Source: an uncultured Ignavibacteriales bacterium (GTDB lineage: Bacteria; Bacteroidota; Ignavibacteria; Ignavibacteriales; Ignavibacteriaceae). Taken from it: a stretch of DNA of 10,917 nucleotides. Under the pieces are notes generated by a model. That model made no database searches. It saw only the letters and a program-made list of their open reading frames with translations, and had not been told where the DNA came from. Below are positions 6,596-10,917 of the stretch, piece after piece. The stretch covers positions 1-10,917 of the forward strand of contig CAJXGP010000023.1 of the NCBI GenBank assembly GCA_913053915.1, written 5' to 3'. The translations under genes and the position numbers were made by a program. Position 1 is the first letter of the stretch, and every line of letters begins with the position of its first letter.

Positions 6596-8614
6596 TTACT
6601 TTTTGGGATCAACCCAATTGTTATCTTTTTTAATTAATTCAATTAATGTTTCTACGGCGGTATTAGCGGAAATGTTCCTTTTAACAATTTCCTTACCGCG
6701 ATAAAGTGTTATTTTTTTTACACCTGAACCGACATAGCCGTAATCGGCATCAGCCATTTCTCCCGGTCCGTTAACGATACAACCCATAACGGCGATTTTT
6801 ATACCTTTTAAATGCTCTGTCTTTTTTCTTATCATATCGGTAGTTTCTTGCAAATCGAATAAAGTTCTGCCGCATGAAGGGCATGCGATATATTCGGTTT
6901 TTGAAATTCTGACCCTTGCGGCTTGTAAGATACCGAAAAGCAAACGATTAACAACCTTTTCTTTTGATTCGTTTTTAACAAATTGTTTTATGTACCGGCC
7001 ATTACTATCAGTTAATTGCGTACTGTCTTCCGTTATGGTACCCTGAACATCAATCCAAACTCCGTCTCCGAATCCGTCAATCAATAAAGCTCCGATATCG
7101 GTAGATGAATAAAGCATTAATTCATCAATGCTTAGTCCTTTATATGTCCGTTTGAGTATTACCGGATTATCGATATGATTATTTAACAATTCAAAATAAA
7201 CTCTTCGTTGTTCAGCCATCCCATGTAAATTTTTGGTTTCAAGAACCAATATTGTTTTATTATCATTTTTTAATTTATCAATAATTTTTTCTGAAAGAGA
7301 GTTGATATCGATAGATAATAAATTAATGCCTTCTAATTCTTTTCTTCCGGCAAGATAATTTCCGGAGTTTAACAAAAAAAAGTTTTTTGAAGAGTTTTTA
7401 AGGTTTTCACGAATTGAATAATCATATATTACTTTTAAACCTACGGGGAATTCAAAAGGAATTATTTGCGTACCCAGATATAAAAAATCCGCTGCCGTAT
7501 CGGTCATGCTCCATTTACCGGCGGAAGCATTATATATATATCCGAAATCTTCCAAATCTGAAGGATTTATTAATTTTCTATTGCTGTAATCGGCAATAAC
7601 AACAGGAACATTTCTTCCTCCTATCCCTGAAATTTCAATTGAATATTTTTTAGAATACTCAAAAGGATTGAAAGGAATATCCTTGATCGGTTTTATAAAA
7701 CTGTGTCCTGTTCTATTATTATAACGATTTACTAATTTAACAGCTACAGGAGCTTCGAACTCAGGGTCTTCGGTCAGAGAAACTCTCACAGTATCGCCTA
7801 ATCCGTCTTCCAATAATGTTCCTATGCCGAGAGCTGATTTTATTCTGCCGTCTTCGCCGCCGCCGGCTTCGGTAACCCCAAGATGAAGAGGATAGTTCAT
7901 TCCTTCCTCCTCCATTTTTTGAATAAGCAAGCGGTAAGCTTTAACCATAACTTGCGGATTGCTTGCTTTCATTGAAAGTATAATTTGACGGTAATCCAAG
8001 TCTTCACAAATTCTTACGAATTCAAGTGCAGATTCTACCATACCGAGAGGTGTGTCGCCATAGCGGTTCATAATGCGATCTGAAAGAGAACCGTGATTTG
8101 TTCCTATCCGCATAGCGGTTCCATATTCTTTACAAACTTTTACTAAAGGTGTAAATTTTTGACGAATCCTTCCCAACTTCGCTGCGTAATCGTCATTAGT
8201 ATATTCTATATTTTGAAACCTTTTTCTGTCGGCATAATTTCCAGGGTTAATTCGCACTTTTTCTACTATCCCGGCCGCTATTTCGGCGGCATTTGGTGTA
8301 AAATGAATATCGGCAATTAAAGGTACGTTATAACCTCTTTTTCTCAATTCAGCTTTTATATTTGATAGATTTTGAGCCTCCAATTTACTCGGGGCAGTAA
8401 TTCTCACATAATCGCATCCTGATTCAACCATACGTATTGTTTGCTCTACAGTGGCTTTTGTGTTCATCGTATCGGTTGTTGTCATCGACTGAATTCGTAT
8501 AGGATTATCTCCTCCGCATGGAATATTTCCTACATAAACTTCTCTGGTTTTATATCTTGAGTATCGTGTCAGACTGTTACAATATTCCTTGGTATTTTTA
8601 ATTGTTTCAAACAT
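6596..8614 (-). CDS. ispG: 4-hydroxy-3-methylbut-2-enyl diphosphate synthase IspG (GcpE), three-domain form
   Basis: IspG is the [4Fe-4S] enzyme that reductively converts MEcPP to HMBPP, the penultimate step of the MEP isoprenoid pathway. At 672 aa it is the long form known from plants, Chlamydiae and the Bacteroidota/Chlorobiota group, against about 370 aa in E. coli. The TIM-barrel domain (about 20-290) opens with REVYVGN and IQSMTTTDTMNT and contains ADIHFTP, KVRINPGN, GTNHGSLSDR, and LGVTEAGGGEDGRIKSA. A large insert domain follows (about 300-560). The C-terminal Fe-S domain supplies C578 and C581 (ACPSCGRT), C612 (GCIVNGPGE) and E619. All cluster ligands are present, so it should be active. 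The ATG at 8612-8614 gives the usual N terminus, but the only GGAG upstream is 19 bases away, just after the stop of the DJ-1-like gene, with which it is probably co-transcribed. Confidence 0.97.
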   Translation of the reverse strand: MFETIKNTKEYCNSLTRYSRYKTREVYVGNIPCGGDNPIRIQSMTTTDTMNTKATVEQTIRMVESGCDYVRITAPSKLEAQNLSNIKAELRKRGYNVPLIADIHFTPNAAEIAAGIVEKVRINPGNYADRKRFQNIEYTNDDYAAKLGRIRQKFTPLVKVCKEYGTAMRIGTNHGSLSDRIMNRYGDTPLGMVESALEFVRICEDLDYRQIILSMKASNPQVMVKAYRLLIQKMEEEGMNYPLHLGVTEAGGGEDGRIKSALGIGTLLEDGLGDTVRVSLTEDPEFEAPVAVKLVNRYNNRTGHSFIKPIKDIPFNPFEYSKKYSIEISGIGGRNVPVVIADYSNRKLINPSDLEDFGYIYNASAGKWSMTDTAADFLYLGTQIIPFEFPVGLKVIYDYSIRENLKNSSKNFFLLNSGNYLAGRKELEGINLLSIDINSLSEKIIDKLKNDNKTILVLETKNLHGMAEQRRVYFELLNNHIDNPVILKRTYKGLSIDELMLYSSTDIGALLIDGFGDGVWIDVQGTITEDSTQLTDSNGRYIKQFVKNESKEKVVNRLLFGILQAARVRISKTEYIACPSCGRTLFDLQETTDMIRKKTEHLKGIKIAVMGCIVNGPGEMADADYGYVGSGVKKITLYRGKEIVKRNISANTAVETLIELIKKDNNWVDPKK

Positions 8615-8639
8615 CGTTTCGTTTTTATTAACTCTCCAA

Positions 8640-9161
8640 TTAAAATACTATGTTCTGGATAAAAATATCGGCGAACAGAGAACTTGATTCAGGGTCTTTA
8701 CATGTAATGATATTACCGTCAACTACTACAGGCTCATCTTTATAATTAACTTTGGATTTAATCAGCTCCATTTTATCTTCAGGGAAACAAGTAGCTGAAA
8801 GATTTTCCAATATTCCGGCTCTCGCCAGAATAACCGGTGCATTGCAAATCGCAGCCACAATCTTTTCAGCCTTTATAAATTTGATCGCTATCCGGTGTAA
8901 TTTTTTATTATCCCAATAGTTTCTTGCACCGGTACCACCGATAAAAACAATGCCGGAAAAATTAGTTTCGTGAACATTAAAAAGATTAATATCCGCTTTA
9001 ACCTTCAAGTTGAAATTTCCTACACAGATGTTTTCGGTATCGGATGTTATAAACATTTTTAATCCGGCTTTAACAAGTTTTTGTTTAATTACTAAATATT
9101 CGACCTCATTAAAATGCAAAGCCGGTAAAAAAAATAAAATGTTATTATTCTTCACTTTCAT
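8640..9161 (-). CDS. DJ-1/PfpI family protein (class I glutamine amidotransferase-like fold)
   Basis: This 173-aa protein has the DJ-1/PfpI flavodoxin-like fold. The reactive cysteine is C106 in the nucleophile elbow AAICNAPVILARAGIL, preceded by the glycine-rich GIVFIGGTGARNYW (70-83). E21 in FNEVEYLVIKQKLVKAG aligns by spacing with the DJ-1 glutamate (E18) that tunes the cysteine. Members act as deglycase/glyoxalase-like enzymes, chaperones or proteases, and sequence alone does not say which. The ATG at 9159-9161 gives the standard N terminus (ILFFLPALHFNEVEY); there is no Shine-Dalgarno. It is the first gene of the leftward ispG unit: 25 bases separate its stop from the ispG start, and a fair promoter lies directly upstream. 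No metabolic link to ispG is obvious. Confidence 0.9.
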   Translation of the reverse strand: MKVKNNNILFFLPALHFNEVEYLVIKQKLVKAGLKMFITSDTENICVGNFNLKVKADINLFNVHETNFSGIVFIGGTGARNYWDNKKLHRIAIKFIKAEKIVAAICNAPVILARAGILENLSATCFPEDKMELIKSKVNYKDEPVVVDGNIITCKDPESSSLFADIFIQNIVF

Positions 9162-9180
9162 CGATAAAAATAAAAAAAAT

Positions 9181-9209
9181 ATAGTATTAATTTAGCTAAA
9201 TATTTCCAA
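9181..9209 (-). promoter_or_regulatory. Probable promoter of the DJ-1-like gene and ispG
   Basis: On the minus strand TTGGAA (9204-9209) and TACTAT (9181-9186) are spaced by exactly 17 bases, about 20 bases ahead of the start codon, implying a short leader. A better -35 match, TTGACA (9244-9249), lies further upstream but lacks a good -10 partner at 17 bases. Each box matches the sigma70 consensus at only four of six positions, and the group's own consensus may differ. Confidence 0.4.
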
Positions 9210-9280
9210 TTTAAATGCAAAAGGCAGTTACTTTTCTCATAAATGTCAAGTAAAAAATTAATGTACAAAAATTCAGGGGC

Positions 9281-9382
9281 AAAATATTAGTACCTCGTTC
9301 AAGACAGTGATATCAGGCTGGAAACAGTATGCCTAGCGTCAAACCCGTTGTGAGCTTGGGTTTTATCGTTCTCTAATATTTG
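9281..9382. repeat. Potentially structured element with terminal inverted repeat
   Basis: AAATATTAG (9282-9290) is the exact reverse complement of CTAATATTT (9373-9381), so the ends can pair. Between them two hairpins are possible: AGGC/GCCT around CTG-GAAA-CAG (a GNRA-type loop), at about 9315-9334, and AAACCC/GGGTTT at about 9341-9363. The interior is richer in G+C than its surroundings and none of its frames resembles a protein. The closing stem plus two hairpins could be a three-way-junction RNA on either strand, or the ends of a short mobile element. I cannot match it to a known riboswitch or RNA family. Confidence 0.4.
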
Positions 9383-9468
9383 TTTATTTTTCTACTACAT
9401 TCCTTTTATAATTTTCATCTTTTGGATTAGTTTCAAGTTTAGTTTTTTGCTCCCCTTTTTTTTAAACT

Positions 9469-9702
9469 CTAATCTAATCGAATTTGATTTCTTGTATTGG
9501 GTAATACTGTTAACCTCGCTCGGTCAACTCTATCTCGTTTTAGAAATGCCAATAGTTCTGCCCATAAGTATTTGATTGTAATTTTCTTTTTTAGATAATT
9601 TTTTAGTTTTTGTCCCAACTCTAATAGTTGATTTATCATGTGTGCTATCTGCAATGATTGATAATAATTTTTTGTCGCATTTAGGAATTGTAATTCGATA
9701 AT
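9469..9702 (-). pseudogene. Probable transposase C-terminal remnant (IS4-like DDE type)
   Basis: The frame is open for 77 codons after an in-frame TAA at 9703-9705 and has no upstream catalytic part. Its translation includes KNYYQSLQIAHMINQLLELGQ, then TIKYLWAELLAFLKR and a terminal RNQIRLD. This resembles the C-terminal tail of DDE transposases as I remember them, where a helix with IAHxINQL follows the catalytic glutamate and the protein ends in an xQ(I/V)R(L/F) motif. If so, about 300 residues, including all catalytic acids, are missing, so the copy is dead. A second frame over the same bases (minus, ending near 9532) is also open for a stretch, so a frameshift may be involved. No clear terminal inverted repeats were found. 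The alternative is a chance ORF in A/T-rich DNA. Confidence 0.5.
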
Positions 9703-9814
9703 TTATCTTATTTCACCCCCTAAAGCTATTATTCCGTCCTAAAATTACAACATTTTCATTAACGAACTAAATTTGCAAATATACCGCGTTTTTGAATCAT
9801 ATTCGAACTATGGG

Positions 9815-9949
9815 TCAGGAGTTCTGAACTTTGGACTTTAACCATTCAAGGATTTTTTCTAAATCGACATTTCTCTTGTGAATAACTTTGATTTTTGTTA
9901 ATATTCGAGATTCAAAAACTATAAAATAACCTCTATAGAGATATCTCAT
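9815..9949 (-). CDS. Possible small ORF of 44 codons, unknown
   Basis: An ATG at 9947-9949 opens a 44-codon frame ending in TGA at 9815-9817. The peptide is basic with hydrophobic stretches (MRYLYRGYFIVFES at the start, then VDLEKILEWLKSKVQNS, a plausible amphipathic helix). There is no Shine-Dalgarno and I recognise no family. It runs opposite to the asparaginase gene, and its start lies within the palindromic patch described at 9920-9947. It may be a chance ORF, part of the decayed mobile element, or a real small protein. Evidence is limited to length and composition. Confidence 0.2.
   Translation of the reverse strand: MRYLYRGYFIVFESRILTKIKVIHKRNVDLEKILEWLKSKVQNS
9920..9947 (+). promoter_or_regulatory. 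Promoter-like box with two interlocking palindromes before the asparaginase gene
   Basis: TATAAA (9920-9925) could be a -10 element for the plus-strand gene that starts at 9990. Directly after it lie two perfect 10-base palindromes sharing three bases, CTCTATAGAG (9931-9940) and GAGATATCTC (9938-9947). They cover the expected transcription start, where a repressor site would act. No convincing -35 element was found at 17 bases; a TTGTTA lies about 19 bases upstream of the TATAAA. The operator reading is inference. Confidence 0.35.
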
Positions 9950-9989
9950 TAATAATTAATATTTTTTAATAACAAACTTTACATCGGCT

Positions 9990-10917
9990 ATGACAACAAG
10001 AAGAAAATTCATTGAAAGCGCATTGGTTGCATCGGCAGCAGCATCAACGGGGATATTCCCTACTTTCGGAAAACAATTAAACTCCGTTTTTAAGAAAAAA
10101 AATAAAACCGAGAAACCTGTAGTAATTTCCACATGGAATCTTGGAATAAGAGCCAACAATATAGCTTGGGAAATATTAAATAAAAACGGGAAAGCATTGG
10201 ATGCGGTAGAACAAGGCGTAAGAATTATAGAAGCTGACCCTACAATAACAACTGTTGGTTACGGGGGACTGCCGGATAGAGACGGTTATGTTACTCTTGA
10301 TGCTAGTATTATGAATGAAAAAGGTAATGCGGGAGCGGTTGCTTTTTTACAGCATATTATGCATCCTGTTTCAGTAGCGCGACTTATTATGGAAAAAACT
10401 CCACATGTTATGATAGTAGGTGAAGGAGCGTTAGAGTTTGCGCTTGCTAATGGTTTTAAAAAACAAAACCTCCTTACTAAGAAAGCTAAAGAGGAATGGG
10501 AAAAATGGCTTAAGAAAACAGGGTACAAACCTGTGCGATTTGATAAAAATAATCACGATACAATCGGAATGCTTGCGCTTGATAATTCAGGAAATCTCTC
10601 CGGTACATGCACCACCAGCGGTATAAAATTTAAATACCACGGGCGGGTAGCCGATTCGGCAATTATAGGTGCCGGATTGTTTGTGGATAATGAAATAGGA
10701 GCTGCAACTGCAACGGGATTGGGCGAATCTGTTATTAAAATTGCCGGTTCTCATCTGATTGTTGAGCACATGAGAATGGGTAAATCACCGCAAGAAGCTT
10801 GTGAAATTGCTATTAATAGAATAGTTGAAAAGCAACCAAACTATAAAGATTTCCAGGTCGCTTTTATTGCATTAAATAAATATGGTGAAATAGGTTCCTA
10901 TGCAATTCGAAAAGGAT
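9990..10917 (+). CDS. Tat-exported N4-(beta-N-acetylglucosaminyl)-L-asparaginase (glycosylasparaginase), 3' end cut by window
   Basis: 309 codons are visible from the ATG at 9990; the C terminus lies outside (family about 320-350 aa). The enzyme is an Ntn hydrolase that self-cleaves before a threonine and then hydrolyses the GlcNAc-Asn bond. The N terminus carries a twin-arginine signal, TTRRKFIESALVASAAAS (2-19), so the folded protein should be exported to the periplasm or beyond. The cleavage motif HDTIGML puts the nucleophile at T191. The other residues keep the spacing of human aspartylglucosaminidase: T209, R219 and D222 in IKFKYHGRVADS, and T242-G243 in ATGLGE. This favours glycosylasparaginase over plant-type L-asparaginase or isoaspartyl peptidase. 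No Shine-Dalgarno is visible; the start is chosen for the Tat motif. It is the only rightward gene here, transcribed away from the DJ-1/ispG unit. Confidence 0.92.
   Translation, partial: MTTRRKFIESALVASAAASTGIFPTFGKQLNSVFKKKNKTEKPVVISTWNLGIRANNIAWEILNKNGKALDAVEQGVRIIEADPTITTVGYGGLPDRDGYVTLDASIMNEKGNAGAVAFLQHIMHPVSVARLIMEKTPHVMIVGEGALEFALANGFKKQNLLTKKAKEEWEKWLKKTGYKPVRFDKNNHDTIGMLALDNSGNLSGTCTTSGIKFKYHGRVADSAIIGAGLFVDNEIGAATATGLGESVIKIAGSHLIVEHMRMGKSPQEACEIAINRIVEKQPNYKDFQVAFIALNKYGEIGSYAIRKG

Larger units (their letters stand above)
9210..9989. other. Gene-poor divergent region between the DJ-1-like gene and the asparaginase gene
   Basis: About 780 bases separate two divergently transcribed genes. 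No intact gene of normal length is present. From left to right it contains a potentially structured element (9281-9382), A/T-rich sequence, a transposase C-terminal remnant (9469-9702), a possible 44-codon ORF (9815-9949), and a promoter-like patch with interlocking palindromes (9920-9947). The presence of a transposase remnant suggests that this is an old insertion site. Confidence 0.6.

Noticed and set aside
7414..7599. 61-codon frame on the plus strand within ispG
   Set aside because: Antisense shadow of a well-supported gene, with no start signal of its own.
9010..9195. 61-codon frame on the plus strand overlapping the DJ-1-like gene
   Set aside because: Antisense to the DJ-1-like coding region and its promoter; no family features.
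9310..9340. Resemblance to the conserved hairpin of the small signal recognition particle RNA
   Set aside because: The CAGG...GGAA...GCC order is superficially similar, but the conserved AGCAGCC segment is missing and the outer helices do not match.
9956..10159. 67-codon frame on the minus strand, with further antisense or out-of-frame stretches up to 10769
   Set aside because: All lie within the glycosylasparaginase gene, whose catalytic residues and spacing are unambiguous in the plus frame starting at 9990.
1..10917. CRISPR array, toxin-antitoxin pair, phage genes or a defence island
   Set aside because: No regularly spaced repeats and no cas, integrase, phage or toxin-like products were seen; the genes are housekeeping functions.

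Overview
The window is a chromosomal housekeeping stretch from an AT-rich bacterium (about one-third G+C by eye). It probably belongs to the Bacteroidota/Chlorobiota/Ignavibacteria assemblage. The pointers are the long, three-domain form of IspG (672 aa), the sequence style of YebC, RecJ and the Nif3 protein, and a Tat-exported glycosylasparaginase. Shine-Dalgarno sequences are present but used selectively: strong where a gene follows another closely (yebC and the zinc-ribbon gene), absent or weak elsewhere. No rRNA or other definitive taxonomic marker is present, so the placement is an inference.

Layout. Nearly everything reads on the minus strand, so transcription runs from high to low coordinates. 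From about 9200 downward come a DJ-1/PfpI-family gene (8640-9161), ispG (6596-8614), a 231-base gap ending in a strong terminator-like hairpin (6370-6399) that abuts the next start codon, the Nif3/DUF34 gene (5249-6364), a C4 zinc-ribbon coiled-coil gene (4515-5234, TTG start, ribosome-binding site overlapping the nif3 stop), a 640-base AT-rich gap with an odd G+C-rich palindromic patch and a hairpin (4165-4358), the RNase P RNA gene rnpB (3439-3874), recJ (1686-3401), yebC (933-1670), ruvC (335-871) and the first 86 codons of ruvA (1-259, cut by the window edge).

The region 9210-9989 has no intact gene. It holds a roughly 100-base potentially structured element (9281-9382), a C-terminal remnant of a probable DDE transposase (9469-9702), a possible 44-codon ORF (9815-9949), and a promoter-like patch with two interlocking palindromes. 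After it, reading right, is the only plus-strand gene: an N4-(beta-N-acetylglucosaminyl)-L-asparaginase precursor with a twin-arginine signal, cut by the right edge (9990-10917).

How the genes fit together. rnpB-recJ-yebC-ruvC-ruvA joins tRNA 5' processing to a DNA recombination and repair block: RecJ resects 5' ends, RuvA takes part in branch migration and RuvC resolves Holliday junctions. YebC is a translation factor or regulator often encoded beside ruvC. The nif3 - zinc-ribbon - rnpB order resembles an arrangement I recall from other phyla. IspG makes HMBPP in the MEP isoprenoid pathway.

I found no convincing new multi-gene defence or mobile system. The items most worth a second look are the terminator hairpin that runs into the nif3 start codon, the two unexplained intergenic structures (4165-4358 and 9281-9382), and the palindromes in front of the exported asparaginase.
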